Assembly: GCF_009765275.1 (NCBI RefSeq)
Contig: NZ_VOPH01000013.1
Span: 39,382-103,381, forward strand
Direction: 5' to 3'
DNA length: 64,000 bases
Source of the DNA: Chachezhania sediminis
Lineage (GTDB): Bacteria > Pseudomonadota > Alphaproteobacteria > Rhodobacterales > Rhodobacteraceae
Each line of letters opens with the position of its first letter. Positions within the stretch are counted from its first letter, which is position 1. This document shows, piece after piece, positions 18,851 through 28,603 of this stretch. The notes beneath the pieces are model-generated. The model was not told the DNA's origin. It searched no databases and saw only the letters and a list, made by a program, of their open reading frames with translations. The translations under genes and the position numbers were made by a program.

Positions 18851-19824
18851 CCAATCCCCGGCTGCTGCCGCTTTACGCCACCATCGCGATCTTCCTGGTG
18901 GCCTGCGTGATCTGCTATGCGCAGTTTCCCTACATGGCCTCGACCCGGGTTCTGGGGAACCTGCTGACCGACAATGCCTATCTGGGGATCGTGGCCGTGG
19001 GCATGACGGTCGTGATCCTGTCGGGGGGGATCGATCTGTCCGTGGGGTCGGTCATCGCCTTTTCCGGCGTCTTCATCGCTGTGCTGCTGCGGGACACGGG
19101 GCTTCATCCGCTGGTGGTCTTCGCCCTGCTTCTGGTGGTCACGACCGCCTTTGGTGCGGCGATGGGCGGGCTGATCCACGTGCTGGAAATGCCGGCCTTC
19201 ATCGTCACTCTGGCGGGCATGTTCCTGGCCCGGGGGGCTGCCTACATGCTGACCATCGACAGCGTGCCGATCGACGATCCGTTCTTCACCATGCTGCAGA
19301 AGGCCTATTACCTGATGCCAGGCAAGGGGCGGCTGACGCTGATCGGGGTGGTGATGCTGCTTTCGGTCGTCGCGGGCATGGTGATCGCCCACCGCACGCG
19401 GTTCGGGTCCAGCGTCTTTGCCCTGGGGGGCGGCGTCCAGACCGCGCGGCTGATGGGCGTGAAGGTCGGGCGGACGACGGTCGGGATCTATGCCTTTTCC
19501 GGCTTCATGGCCGGGCTTTCGGGCATCGTCTTCGCGATCTACACCGGGTCGGGCTATCCGCTGGCGACCGTGGGGACCGAACTGACGGCGATTGCCGCCG
19601 TCGTCATCGGCGGGGCCATCCTGACGGGCGGCGCGGGTTATGTCTTCGGCACGCTGATCGGCGTGCTGACCATGGGGCTGATCCAGACCTACATCGTCTT
19701 CGACGGCACGCTGTCCAGCTGGTGGACCAAGATTGTGATCGGGGGCCTGCTTCTGATGTTCATCGTGCTGCAGAAGGGCCTGCTGCGCCTGTCGACGGCG
19801 CGTCTGGCCGGGGGCGCCGCGTGA
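18847..19824 (+). CDS. yjfF: YjfF-like sugar ABC permease
   Basis: A 325-residue second permease of the YtfQRT-YjfF transporter. It contains [20 protein letters not shown] near residue 60 and VVIGGAILTGGAGYVFGTLIG near the end, with a hydrophobic profile like YtfT. Its ATG overlaps the ytfT stop. The dgoK GTG overlaps its own stop, tying transport to phosphorylation of the pathway intermediate. Confidence 0.9.
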   Translation: MTNPRLLPLYATIAIFLVACVICYAQFPYMASTRVLGNLLTDNAYLGIVAVGMTVVILSGGIDLSVGSVIAFSGVFIAVLLRDTGLHPLVVFALLLVVTTAFGAAMGGLIHVLEMPAFIVTLAGMFLARGAAYMLTIDSVPIDDPFFTMLQKAYYLMPGKGRLTLIGVVMLLSVVAGMVIAHRTRFGSSVFALGGGVQTARLMGVKVGRTTVGIYAFSGFMAGLSGIVFAIYTGSGYPLATVGTELTAIAAVVIGGAILTGGAGYVFGTLIGVLTMGLIQTYIVFDGTLSSWWTKIVIGGLLLMFIVLQKGLLRLSTARLAGGAA

Positions 19825-20735
19825 CCGCCTGGATCGCCTGCGACTGGGGAACCTCGAACCTGCGGCTTTGGGCGCTGGATGCGGATGGCCGCGTCCTGGC
19901 CGAACGGACATCGGACAAGGGCATGGGCCGGCTGGCCCCCGACGGGTACGAACCCGCGCTGCTGGACCTGGCGACCCAGTTCCTGCCTGCCGATGTCTGT
20001 CCCTTCACCGTGCCCGTGCCGGTGATCGTCTGCGGCATGGCCGGTGCACGGCAAGGCTGGCGCGAGGCGCCCTATCTGCCCGTGCCCTGTGTCCCGTCCG
20101 GTGCCGGTGCCGTGCGGGTGGCGACGCGGGACCCGCGGCTGGAGGTTCACATCCTGCCGGGCCTGTCGCAGACCGATCCCGCCGATGTCATGCGGGGGGA
20201 AGAAACGCAGATCGCAGGTCTCTTGCACGGGGATCCGGGCTTTGACGGTGTCCTGTGCCTGCCGGGGACGCATTCGAAATGGGTGCGTGCGGCCGGCGGC
20301 CGCGTCCTGCATTTCGGAACCGTCATGACGGGAGAGCTGTTCGCCCTGCTGTCCGAACATTCCGTCCTGCGCCACACGGTCGGGGGCGGAGAAGACCCGG
20401 CCGCCTTCGATGCCGCCGTCACCGCTGCACTGGCGGACCCGGCCGGCTGGATGACCCGGCTGTTTCCCTTGCGGGCCGAGGCGCTGCTGGGCGATCTGTC
20501 CCCGGCCACGGCGGGGGCGCGGCTGTCGGGCGGGCTGATCGGGGCCGAACTGGCCGCGATGCGCGCCACCTGGCAGGGGCAGCAGGTGGCGCTGATCGGG
20601 GCGGACCGGCTGTCGGATCTCTATGCCCGCGCGCTGACGGGGCAGGGCGTGCCGGTCACCCGGCATGACGCAAGGGCCCTGACGCTGGCCGGTCTGAAGG
20701 CGGCCCATGCCGCGCTTGGAAAGGTGGCCGCATGA
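19821..20735 (+). CDS. dgoK: 2-Dehydro-3-deoxygalactonokinase
   Basis: A 304-residue kinase phosphorylating 2-keto-3-deoxy-D-galactonate at C6 in the De Ley-Doudoroff galactose pathway. It has the N-terminal phosphate-binding motif DWGTSNLRLWALD, CGMAGARQGWREAPYLPVPC, GEETQIAGL, LPGTHSKWV and a C-terminal LSGGLIGAEL, all typical of DgoK. It starts with GTG in a GTGA overlap with yjfF. Its presence with DgoA argues that galactose, not only arabinose, is degraded by this cluster. Confidence 0.92.
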   Translation: MTAWIACDWGTSNLRLWALDADGRVLAERTSDKGMGRLAPDGYEPALLDLATQFLPADVCPFTVPVPVIVCGMAGARQGWREAPYLPVPCVPSGAGAVRVATRDPRLEVHILPGLSQTDPADVMRGEETQIAGLLHGDPGFDGVLCLPGTHSKWVRAAGGRVLHFGTVMTGELFALLSEHSVLRHTVGGGEDPAAFDAAVTAALADPAGWMTRLFPLRAEALLGDLSPATAGARLSGGLIGAELAAMRATWQGQQVALIGADRLSDLYARALTGQGVPVTRHDARALTLAGLKAAHAALGKVAA

Positions 20736-21337
20736 CCCGACCCCTGATCGCCATCCTGCGCGGGGTCACCCCGGCAGAGGTCGAACCGATTGCCCGGGCC
20801 CTGATCGATGCCGGGATCACCCTCATCGAGGTGCCGCTGAACTCTCCCGACCCGTTCGAGAGCATTCGCCGCCTGGTCGACCGCTTCGGCGATACGGCGA
20901 TGATCGGCGCGGGCACGGTGCTGGAACCGGAACAGGTCGACCGTCTGGCCGGGATCGGGGCGAAGTTTGTGGTCTCGCCCGACTGCAACCCGCAGGTCAT
21001 CCGGGCCACGAAGGCGGCCGGGATGACATCCTGCCCCGGGGTGATGACGCCCAGCGACTGTTTCGCGGCCCTTCGGGCGGGGGCGGATGTGCTGAAGCTG
21101 TTCCCGGGTTCGCTGATCGGGCCCGGCGGGCTGAAGGCGATCCGGGCGGTACTGCCCCCGGACACGCAGGTCTATGCCGTGGGCGGGGCGGGGCCTGCAA
21201 ATTTCGCCGACTGGCGCGCGGCGGGTGCGGACGGGTTCGGCATTGGCACGGCACTTTATCACCCCGGCGACACAGCGGCAGAGGTCGCACCCCGCGCCGC
21301 CGACCTGGTCGCCCGCTTCGACGAGGTTTTCGGATGA
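20732..21337 (+). CDS. dgoA: 2-Dehydro-3-deoxy-6-phosphogalactonate aldolase
   Basis: A 201-residue class I aldolase of the KDPG/KDPGal family that splits 6-phospho-2-keto-3-deoxygalactonate to pyruvate and glyceraldehyde 3-phosphate. It has LIEVPLNSP with the catalytic Glu33, GAGTV, VSPDCNPQV and the Schiff-base Lys122 in LKLFPGS. The substrate call (galacto over gluco) comes from the LNSPDPFESIRR segment and from dgoK next door. It is coupled to both neighbours by ATGA overlaps. Confidence 0.92.
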   Translation: MTRPLIAILRGVTPAEVEPIARALIDAGITLIEVPLNSPDPFESIRRLVDRFGDTAMIGAGTVLEPEQVDRLAGIGAKFVVSPDCNPQVIRATKAAGMTSCPGVMTPSDCFAALRAGADVLKLFPGSLIGPGGLKAIRAVLPPDTQVYAVGGAGPANFADWRAAGADGFGIGTALYHPGDTAAEVAPRAADLVARFDEVFG

Positions 21338-22182
21338 CGACACAGATCTTCGACCCCCGCACCTGCGAACTGGGCGAAGGACCGCTCTGGCACCCGGAAC
21401 GGCAGCAGTTCTTCTGGTTCGACATCATCGGCATGCGGCTTCTGTCCCGGGACGGGGACACGCCGCTGGAATGGTCGCTTGGCGAACATGCCTCGGCCGC
21501 CGGGTGGATCGACCGGGGGACTATGCTGATCGCGACGGAAACCGGGCTGCGCCGGTTCGATATCGACAGCGGCGATCATGAACCGGTGATCGCGCTGGAA
21601 GCCGGAAACCCGGCCAACCGCTCGAACGACGGGCGGACCGACCCGATGGGCGGGTTCTGGATCGGCACCATGGGCAAGGCCGCAGAACCGCGGGCCGGGG
21701 CGATCTACCGGTTCTACGGCGGGGCTGTCGAAAAGATTGTCCCCGATGTCTCGATCCCCAATGCGATCTGCTTCGCACCGGACGGGCGGACGGCCTATCA
21801 CGCCGACACCCGCCGGCAACGGATCTGGGCACAGCCGCTGGATGCCGCGGGCTGGCCCGACGGGCCGGCCGAGGTCTTCGTCGACCTGCGGCCCGAGGGG
21901 CTGAACCCCGACGGCGCGGTGATCGATGCGGATGGCGCCTTGTGGAACGCGCAATGGGGCGCGGGACGCGTCGCGCGATACCTGCCCGACGGCACCTTCG
22001 ACCGGGCCATCGCGGTGGCCGGGCACCATGCCTCGTGCCCCTGTTTCGGCGGGGCCGACCTGGACCGGATGATCGTCACCACCGCGTGCGAGGGGATCGA
22101 GGCGCCCGACGATGCGCAGGGCCTGGTCTATGCGGTCGACCCTGGGGTCCGGGGCCTGCGCGAATACAGGGTGAAGGCGTGA
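21334..22182 (+). CDS. SMP-30/gluconolactonase-family sugar lactonase
   Basis: A 282-residue six-bladed propeller lactonase, probably hydrolysing galactono- or arabinono-lactone made by the sugar dehydrogenase. Visible features are CELGEGPLWHPERQQFFWFD (metal Glu), NRSNDGRTDPMGGFWIGTMG (metal Asn, substrate loop), and NPDGAVIDADGALWNAQWG (catalytic/metal Asp). Its ATG overlaps the dgoA stop and its own stop overlaps the epimerase GTG. Confidence 0.9.
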   Translation: MTTQIFDPRTCELGEGPLWHPERQQFFWFDIIGMRLLSRDGDTPLEWSLGEHASAAGWIDRGTMLIATETGLRRFDIDSGDHEPVIALEAGNPANRSNDGRTDPMGGFWIGTMGKAAEPRAGAIYRFYGGAVEKIVPDVSIPNAICFAPDGRTAYHADTRRQRIWAQPLDAAGWPDGPAEVFVDLRPEGLNPDGAVIDADGALWNAQWGAGRVARYLPDGTFDRAIAVAGHHASCPCFGGADLDRMIVTTACEGIEAPDDAQGLVYAVDPGVRGLREYRVKA

Positions 22183-23171
22183 CGCGAAGCGAACCCTTCG
22201 GCACGCTGCCGGACGGGCAGCCGGTCGAACGCGTTCGGATCGCGGGCGGCGGGCTTACGGCCCATGTCCTGACCTTCGGCGCCACAGTGCAGGACCTGCG
22301 GCTGGACGGCATCGACCGCCCGCTGGTGCTGGGGGCCGACGAAATCGCGCCCTACCTTGGCCCGATGCGCTACTTCGGGGCCATCGTCGGCCGCTTTGCC
22401 AACCGGATCGGGAATGCGCGGTTCATCCTGGACGGACGGACTTATGAAACCGACCCGAACTTCCGCGACCGGCATACGCTGCATGGCGGCAGCGCGGGCG
22501 CAGGCGACCGGATCTGGCAGATCGCGGATCTGGAGCGGGACGCCGTCCGCCTGCGGCTGCGGATGGCAGACGGAGAGATGGGGTTTCCCGGCAATCTGGA
22601 CGTCCATGTCCGGTACAGGCTGGCGGGCGACGGCGCCTTGCAGGTCACGATCATGGCGGAAACCGATGCGCCGACACCCTGCAGCCTGGCCCATCACGGC
22701 TATTTCAACCTGGACGGAGGGCCTGATATCCTGGGCCACAGGTTGCAGGCCGCGGCCGAGCACTATCTTCCCGTCGATACGGACCTGATCCCGACCGGAG
22801 AGATCGCGCCCGTCGGCAGGACCGCCTTCGACTTTCGCCATCCCCGCCCCGTCGCGCCGGGTGGATACGATCACAATCTGTGCCTGGGCCGGGCCCGCGG
22901 ACCGCTGCGCGAGGTGGCGCGACTGACGGGCGCAACGGGCGCGACCATGACGGTGGCCACGACCGAACCGGGGCTTCAGGTCTATGACGGCGCCCATATC
23001 GACACGGCACAGGGGCTGGAGGGGCGGGCCTATGGCGCCCATGCCGGGCTGGCGCTGGAAACCCAAGGATGGCCGGATGCGCCGAACCGGCCCGAGTTCC
23101 CGGACACGGTCCTGCGGCCGGGCGACGTTTACAGGTCCGAGACGGTCTATCGCTTCAGCCCGGCGCCTTGA
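22179..23171 (+). CDS. galM: Aldose 1-epimerase (mutarotase)
   Basis: A 330-residue mutarotase interconverting alpha and beta anomers, feeding the anomer used by the dehydrogenase. It has FGATVQDLRL, RYFGAIVGRFANRIGNARF, the catalytic His in LHGG and in LAHHGYFNLDG, and the Glu in the C-terminal LALETQGWPDAPN. The GTG start overlaps the upstream stop; further upstream frame lies inside the lactonase gene. It is the last gene of the sugar cluster. The 172 bp beyond it show only weak dyads and no clear gene. Confidence 0.9.
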   Translation: MTRSEPFGTLPDGQPVERVRIAGGGLTAHVLTFGATVQDLRLDGIDRPLVLGADEIAPYLGPMRYFGAIVGRFANRIGNARFILDGRTYETDPNFRDRHTLHGGSAGAGDRIWQIADLERDAVRLRLRMADGEMGFPGNLDVHVRYRLAGDGALQVTIMAETDAPTPCSLAHHGYFNLDGGPDILGHRLQAAAEHYLPVDTDLIPTGEIAPVGRTAFDFRHPRPVAPGGYDHNLCLGRARGPLREVARLTGATGATMTVATTEPGLQVYDGAHIDTAQGLEGRAYGAHAGLALETQGWPDAPNRPEFPDTVLRPGDVYRSETVYRFSPAP

Positions 23172-23343
23172 AGGCGATCCCCGTTGCCGGAAGCAGGGGC
23201 CGCGCTGCGATCTTTTCAGGGGGTTTTCTGTGGTTTTCCCTGGGGTGGCGTGCAGAGAACCATGCGGGGCCGGTGGCCGTGCCCCCCCAGGCCGATGGCG
23301 GCCATCAGGGGAGCCGGTGCCGCCCTGACCTGGCCTTTGCCGC

Positions 23344-24003
23344 TTAGGTGACCCCGCGCAGGAAGACGCCCAGCCCGTATTCGAAGCGGCGCTTCCACGC
23401 CTCGCGCGTGGGGCGATAATGCGGGTCGGCCAGTGCTTCCAGGATCGGCAGGTGCAGCATGTCCATCAGCAGTGCCGCCGCCGCCGCCGTGTCGGCGACC
23501 TTCAACTCGCCCGTGGCGCAGGCGCGGTCCAGTTCTTCCTTGATCCGGTTCTGCTTGTTGCGCGGCCCCTCCTCAAGGCAGCGACGGCACAGGCGGGGGT
23601 GCTGGTCGACCTCGATCACTGCCAGACGGAACATCGCGATGGGCAGGTCCCAGGCATCGTCGGGATCGTCGAAACGGAACATCAGCCGCAGCCGCGCCTC
23701 GAACCCTGCGCCGTCGGCGGGTTGATCCATGACCGCATCGTAATCCGCAAGCCGGTGTTCCAGATAGGCCTCGAACAGGGTGTCGCGGTCCCGGAACAGG
23801 CCATAAAGCGTCTGTTTCGCCATCCCCGCCCGCCGCGCGATGGCGGACATTGTCATGCCCTTCAGACCGACCTCGCGGAACAGCGCATCCAGCGCGTCGA
23901 AGATAATCTGGCGGCGCTGTCGTGCATCCATGACGATGGGCCGTCCCTTGCGTGGCAGCTCCTGTTCGCCATCGCACAGCTTCTGTTCAGCTGATTCAAC
24001 CAA
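23344..24003 (-). CDS. TetR-family regulator of the RND pump
   Basis: A 219-residue one-component regulator. The N-terminal helix-turn-helix covers about residues 30-75 (LFREVGLKGMTMSAIARRAG, KQTLYGLFRDRDTLFEAYLE), followed by a helical ligand domain. The TTG start at 24003 has a good GGGGAGG site; an ATG 24 codons later would remove a basic leader but keep the HTH. Divergent from an RND efflux operon, so it probably represses that operon and is released by pump substrates. A short palindrome in the intergenic region may be its operator. Confidence 0.85.
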   Translation of the reverse strand: MVESAEQKLCDGEQELPRKGRPIVMDARQRRQIIFDALDALFREVGLKGMTMSAIARRAGMAKQTLYGLFRDRDTLFEAYLEHRLADYDAVMDQPADGAGFEARLRLMFRFDDPDDAWDLPIAMFRLAVIEVDQHPRLCRRCLEEGPRNKQNRIKEELDRACATGELKVADTAAAAALLMDMLHLPILEALADPHYRPTREAWKRRFEYGLGVFLRGVT

Positions 24004-24083
24004 GAAAAACCCTCCCCTGCGTCCTTATGATCCGGATTCCTGTCGAAATGCGCTTGCGGACCGACCATATCCGTATTTATGGA

Positions 24084-24093
24084 ACTCATGAGT
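24084..24093. promoter_or_regulatory. Candidate TetR operator
   Basis: Perfect 10-bp palindrome ACTCATGAGT in the AT-richer centre of the 154-bp gap between the tetR and RND operon starts. It is short for a TetR site, so flanking bases may matter. The position is suitable for control of both genes. Confidence 0.35.
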
Positions 24094-24157
24094 CTTGTAA
24101 GTTTTCGCAGCGCCCGCGCCAAGCCCTTTCATGGTCCGCGCGCAGAAGGAGCAACAG

Positions 24158-25354
24158 ATGGCCAACGTCTATCCGTTCCGTGCAGCAGCAGCACTGTTTG
24201 TCGCCCTGTCTGCAGGGCTTTACGCCGGTGACGCCGCAGCGCAGCAGGCCGGTTCGCCGCCGCCCCCGGCCGTGACCGTGCAGACGCTGCAGCCGCAAAG
24301 CCTGACCGTCACCTCGACCCTGCCCGGACGCGTCCGCGCCTCGGCTTCGGCCGAAGTCCGGCCGCAGGTGAACGGCATCGTCATGGAACGGCTGTTCCGC
24401 GAAGGCACGATGGTGAACGAAGGTGATGTCCTCTACCGGATCGATCCCACGACCTACCAGGCCGCCGTGGCCCAGGCCGAAGCTTCGCTGACCTCGGCCA
24501 AGGCCCAGCACGATGCCGCGATCCGCGACCTGAAGCGGATTGCCGAACTGAACGAACGCGGCGTGTCCAGCCAGCAGGCCGCGGATGACGCGACCTCTGC
24601 CCGGGATATCGCGGCGGCACAGGTCGCCATGGCCGAAGCCGCGCTGAAAACCGCGCAGGTGGAACTGGACCGCACCGACATCCGCGCCCGCCTGTCCGGA
24701 CGGATCGGCCTGTCAGACATCACCCGCGGCACGCTGGTCACCGCCAGCCAGGCCACGCCGATGACCACGATCCGCAAGCTGGACACCGTCCATGTCGACG
24801 TGACCCAGTCCGCGGCCGAGATGCTGGCCTGGCGCCGCGGCACCGCCGTGGACGAGGACATGTCGGAAGACGTCCTGCTGACGCTGGCCGACGGGTCGAT
24901 CTATCCGCAGAAGGGCAAGCTGACCGCGGCCGAACCCCATGTCGACGAACAGACCGGCGTGGTCGTCCTGCGGCTGACCTTCGAGAACCCGGACATGCTG
25001 TTGCTGCCGGGCATGTATGTCCAGGTCGAGATGCCGACCGCCCAGGTCGACAACGCCTTCCTGGTTCCGCAGGAAGGCGTCAGCCGCGACCGCCGCGGCA
25101 ACCCGATCGCGCTGGTCGTGGACGCCGACAACACGGTCCAGCAACGCGAACTGACGATCCTGCAGGACCAGGGCGCGAACTGGATCGTGACCGAAGGCAT
25201 CTCGCCCGGTGACCGGGTGATCGTGTCCGGCCTGCAGCGTGTCGCTCCCGGCGCCACCGTAACTCCGCAGGAACGCGCCGCCCCGCAGGCGGCCGCTGCA
25301 GACGCCACCCCTGCCGCTGAACCTGCCGCCGCTGGCGGCACCGCTTCGGAGTAA
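24158..25354 (+). CDS. RND efflux periplasmic adaptor (AcrA/MexA type)
   Basis: A 398-residue membrane fusion protein linking the inner-membrane RND pump to an outer-membrane channel. An N-terminal hydrophobic signal (LFVALSAGLYAGDAAAQ) has no lipobox Cys. It continues with the barrel-sandwich lipoyl half-motifs (ASAEVRPQVNGIVMERLFRE, DRTDIRARLSGRIGLSDITR) around a coiled-coil hairpin, and ends in an Ala-rich tail. The start was set at the ATG after AGAAGGAG rather than the earlier in-frame ATG at 24131. No outer-membrane channel gene is in the window, so a chromosomal TolC-like protein is likely used. Confidence 0.92.
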   Translation: MANVYPFRAAAALFVALSAGLYAGDAAAQQAGSPPPPAVTVQTLQPQSLTVTSTLPGRVRASASAEVRPQVNGIVMERLFREGTMVNEGDVLYRIDPTTYQAAVAQAEASLTSAKAQHDAAIRDLKRIAELNERGVSSQQAADDATSARDIAAAQVAMAEAALKTAQVELDRTDIRARLSGRIGLSDITRGTLVTASQATPMTTIRKLDTVHVDVTQSAAEMLAWRRGTAVDEDMSEDVLLTLADGSIYPQKGKLTAAEPHVDEQTGVVVLRLTFENPDMLLLPGMYVQVEMPTAQVDNAFLVPQEGVSRDRRGNPIALVVDADNTVQQRELTILQDQGANWIVTEGISPGDRVIVSGLQRVAPGATVTPQERAAPQAAAADATPAAEPAAAGGTASE

Positions 25355-25363
25355 GGCCCACCG

Positions 25364-28300
25364 ATGGCACGTTTCTTCATCGAAAGGCCCATCTTCGCCT
25401 GGGTCATTTCCATCATCATCATGGGGGTCGGCATCCTGTCGATCCTGACCCTGCCGGTCGCGCAATATCCGCAGATCGCGCCGCCGTCGATCACGGTGCG
25501 GGCGATCTATCCGGGCGCCTCGGCGCAGACGGTGGCCAATACCGTCACCCAGGTGATCGAGCAGCAGATGACCGGGCTCGACGGCATGCGCTACATGTCC
25601 TCGAACTCGTCCTCGGCCGGCACGACGCAGGTGACCCTGACCTTCGAGACCGGGACCGACCCGGACATCGCGCAGGTGCAGGTCCAGAACAAGCTGTCCC
25701 AGGCCACGCCGCTGCTGCCGGAATCCGTGCAGCGGCAGGGCGTCACGGTCGAAAAGTCGTCGGCCGGGTTCCTGATGGTGATCGGCCTGATCTCGCCCGA
25801 CGGGTCGCTGGATGAAACCGACCTGGCCGACTATCTTCAGACCAACATCGTCGACGAGATGTCGCGGATCGAGGGCGTGGGTTCGGTCCAGGTCTTCGGG
25901 TCGCAATACGCGATGCGGATCTGGCTGGATCCGTCCAAGCTGACCGCTTTCGGCCTGTCGCCGTCGGACGTGGTGTCCGCGGTCAGCCAGGAAAACGCCC
26001 AGATCTCGGCCGGGGCCTTCGGCAATCGACCGACGGCGAAGGGGCAGATGCTGAACGCCACGATCACGGCGCAGTCGCTGCTGCAGACGCCCGAGGACTT
26101 TCGCCAGATCGTCCTGACCGCCAAGTCGGACGGCGGCCTGGTGCTGCTGGGGGACGTCGCCGAGGTTGAAATCGGCGCCGAAAGCTATGACTTCTCGGCC
26201 ACCTACGACGGGCAGCCGGCCACCGGCATGGCGATCAGCCTGGCTCCGGGGGCCAATGCCCTCGACACGTCGGAACTGGTCTCGCACCGGATGGAGGAAT
26301 TCGCGCGCTTCTTCCCGGAAGGGATGGAATACGTCATCCCCTACGACACCACGCCCTTTGTCGAGATCTCGATCGAGTCGGTGATGCACACCCTGATCGA
26401 GGCCATCGTGCTGGTGTTCCTGGTGATGCTGCTGTTCCTGCAGAACCTGCGGGCGACGCTGATCCCGACGCTGGCGGTTCCGGTCGTGCTTCTGGGCACC
26501 TTCGGGGTGATGGCAGCGCTTGGCTTCACCATCAACACACTGACCATGCTTGCCATGGTGCTGGCCATCGGCCTTCTGGTCGACGACGCCATCGTGGTCG
26601 TGGAAAACGTCGAACGCGTGATGGAAGAAGAGGGGCTAAGCCCGCTGGAAGCCACCCGCAAGTCGATGGGTCAGATCACCGGCGCCCTGATCGGGATCGC
26701 CATGGTGCTGTCGGCCGTGTTCGTGCCGATGGCCTTCTTCGGCGGCTCGACCGGCGTCATCTACCAGCAGTTCGCGATCACCATCGTGTCGGCCATGGCG
26801 CTGTCCGTGGTGGTGGCCCTGACGCTGACGCCCGCGCTTTGCGCCACGATCCTGAAACAAAGCCACGGGCCCAAGCGCGGTCTGTTCGGCCTGTTCAACC
26901 GGGGCTTCAACGCCACCACGCGCGGCTATGGCGGCATGGTGTCCTTCATCGTCCGCCGGCCGCTTCTGGGCTTCGTGCTCTACCTCGCGCTGGTCGCGGG
27001 CATGGTGACGATGTTCATGCGCACGCCCACCGGCTTCCTGCCGGACGAGGATCAGGGCATCATGTTCGTCATGATCCAGGGCCCCACCGGCGCCACGCTG
27101 GAGCGGACGGAAAACGTCATTCGCCAGGTCGAAAGCTATTTCCTCGAACAGGAATCCGAGGCGGTGGAATCCGTTTTCGGCGTGGCCGGTTTCGGCTTTG
27201 CCGGACAGGGCCAGAACATGGGTCTGGCCTTCGTGAGGCTGAAGGACTGGTCCGAACGCGAAAACCCGGCATTGTCGGTGCAGGCACTGGCAGGGCGGGC
27301 CTTCGGGGCGATGATGCAGATCAAGGACGCCATGGTCTTCCCGATCGTGCCGCCGGCCGTGACGGAACTGGGCAACGTGTCGGGCTTCGACATGTTCCTG
27401 CAGGCCCGCGGTGGCCAGAGCCACGAGGAACTGACCAATGCCCGCAACCAGCTTCTGGGGATGGCGGCGCAAAGCCCGCTGCTGACCGGTGTCCGTCCCA
27501 ACGGGCTGGAAGATGCGGCGCAGTTCAACCTGGATATCGACTGGCGCAAGGCCGGGGCGATGGGGGTGACGGCGGCAAATGTGTCCACGCTTCTGAACAT
27601 CGCCTGGGCCGGGTCCTACGTGAACGACTTCATCGACCGCGGCCGGATCAAGCGGGTCTATGTGCAGGGCCAGGCTGACAGCCGGTCGACCCCGTCGGAC
27701 ATCGCCCAGTGGCGCGTGCCCAACGCGTCGGGCGGGCTGGTGCCCTTTGCCAACTTTGCCGTCGGCAACTGGCAGCAGGGCGCGCAGGGTGTCTATCGCT
27801 ATAACGGCGTGCCGGCGATGCAGATCCAGGGCAGCCCCGCGCCCGGCGTGACCACGGGCGAAGCCATGGCAGAGATGGAGCGGCTGGCCGCCCAGCTGCC
27901 GCCCGGCTATGACCTGTCGTGGACCGGCCTGTCGCTGGAAGAACGCCAGTCCGGCAGCCAGGCGCCCCTGCTTTACGCCCTGTCGCTGGCCGCGGTGTTC
28001 CTGTCGCTTGCCGCGCTTTACGAAAGCTGGTCCATCCCCTTCGCGGTGATGCTGGCCATGCCCATCGGCGTCCTTGGCGCGCTTGGCGGCGCCTGGGCCG
28101 GCGGGTTCGAAAACGGGGTGTTCTTTCAGGTGGGCCTGCTGACGGTGATCGGCCTGACAGGGAAGAACGCGATCCTGATCGTCGAGTTCGCCCGCGAAAG
28201 GATCGATGCGGGCGAGGAACTGCTCAAGGCCACGGTAGAGGCCGCGAAGCAGCGTTTCCGGCCGATCATCATGACCTCCATGGCGTTTTCGCTGGGGGTC

Positions 28301-28462
28301 GTGCCGCTGGTGCTTTCGACCGGGGCCGGTTCCGGCGGGCGGAACGCCATCGGTTCGGGCGTGCTGGGCGGGACGCTGTCGTCGACGATCCTGGGCGTGC
28401 TGTTCGTGCCGCTGTTCTTCGTGGTCGTGGTGCGGCTGTTCACCCGCAGGCGCAAGGCCTGA
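25364..28462 (+). CDS. RND multidrug efflux transporter (AcrB type)
   Basis: A 1032-residue hydrophobe/amphiphile RND antiporter of normal family length. It has [14 protein letters not shown] at the N-terminus and the proton-relay aspartate pair in [21 protein letters not shown] paired relay Lys lies in [18 protein letters not shown], and [12 protein letters not shown] and FTRRR are at the end. Twelve membrane segments and two large periplasmic loops are evident. It follows the adaptor gene by 9 bases. The substrates cannot be read from the sequence. Confidence 0.94.
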   Translation: MARFFIERPIFAWVISIIIMGVGILSILTLPVAQYPQIAPPSITVRAIYPGASAQTVANTVTQVIEQQMTGLDGMRYMSSNSSSAGTTQVTLTFETGTDPDIAQVQVQNKLSQATPLLPESVQRQGVTVEKSSAGFLMVIGLISPDGSLDETDLADYLQTNIVDEMSRIEGVGSVQVFGSQYAMRIWLDPSKLTAFGLSPSDVVSAVSQENAQISAGAFGNRPTAKGQMLNATITAQSLLQTPEDFRQIVLTAKSDGGLVLLGDVAEVEIGAESYDFSATYDGQPATGMAISLAPGANALDTSELVSHRMEEFARFFPEGMEYVIPYDTTPFVEISIESVMHTLIEAIVLVFLVMLLFLQNLRATLIPTLAVPVVLLGTFGVMAALGFTINTLTMLAMVLAIGLLVDDAIVVVENVERVMEEEGLSPLEATRKSMGQITGALIGIAMVLSAVFVPMAFFGGSTGVIYQQFAITIVSAMALSVVVALTLTPALCATILKQSHGPKRGLFGLFNRGFNATTRGYGGMVSFIVRRPLLGFVLYLALVAGMVTMFMRTPTGFLPDEDQGIMFVMIQGPTGATLERTENVIRQVESYFLEQESEAVESVFGVAGFGFAGQGQNMGLAFVRLKDWSERENPALSVQALAGRAFGAMMQIKDAMVFPIVPPAVTELGNVSGFDMFLQARGGQSHEELTNARNQLLGMAAQSPLLTGVRPNGLEDAAQFNLDIDWRKAGAMGVTAANVSTLLNIAWAGSYVNDFIDRGRIKRVYVQGQADSRSTPSDIAQWRVPNASGGLVPFANFAVGNWQQGAQGVYRYNGVPAMQIQGSPAPGVTTGEAMAEMERLAAQLPPGYDLSWTGLSLEERQSGSQAPLLYALSLAAVFLSLAALYESWSIPFAVMLAMPIGVLGALGGAWAGGFENGVFFQVGLLTVIGLTGKNAILIVEFARERIDAGEELLKATVEAAKQRFRPIIMTSMAFSLGVVPLVLSTGAGSGGRNAIGSGVLGGTLSSTILGVLFVPLFFVVVVRLFTRRRKA

Positions 28463-28475
28463 CGGTCCAAGGTCA

Positions 28476-28506
28476 GGCGGCCGGGCCGATCATCGGTCCG
28501 GCCGCC
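28476..28506. terminator. Bidirectional hairpin after RND operon
   Basis: A long GC stem, GGCGGCCGG-g-CCGAT paired with ATCGG-t-CCGGCCGCC (15 bp including one G-T pair) around a single-base turn. It sits 14 bases beyond the pump stop and between convergent units. CTTCC follows rather than a true T-run. Confidence 0.65.
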
Positions 28507-28603
28507 CTTCCGTCCGGCAACGTGCCGGCAACACTCTTCACATAAATCGGACTACCGGACGGCGCGATGTGCCCATCCGTGATCCCACGCGGGCAGGTCC
28601 CGC

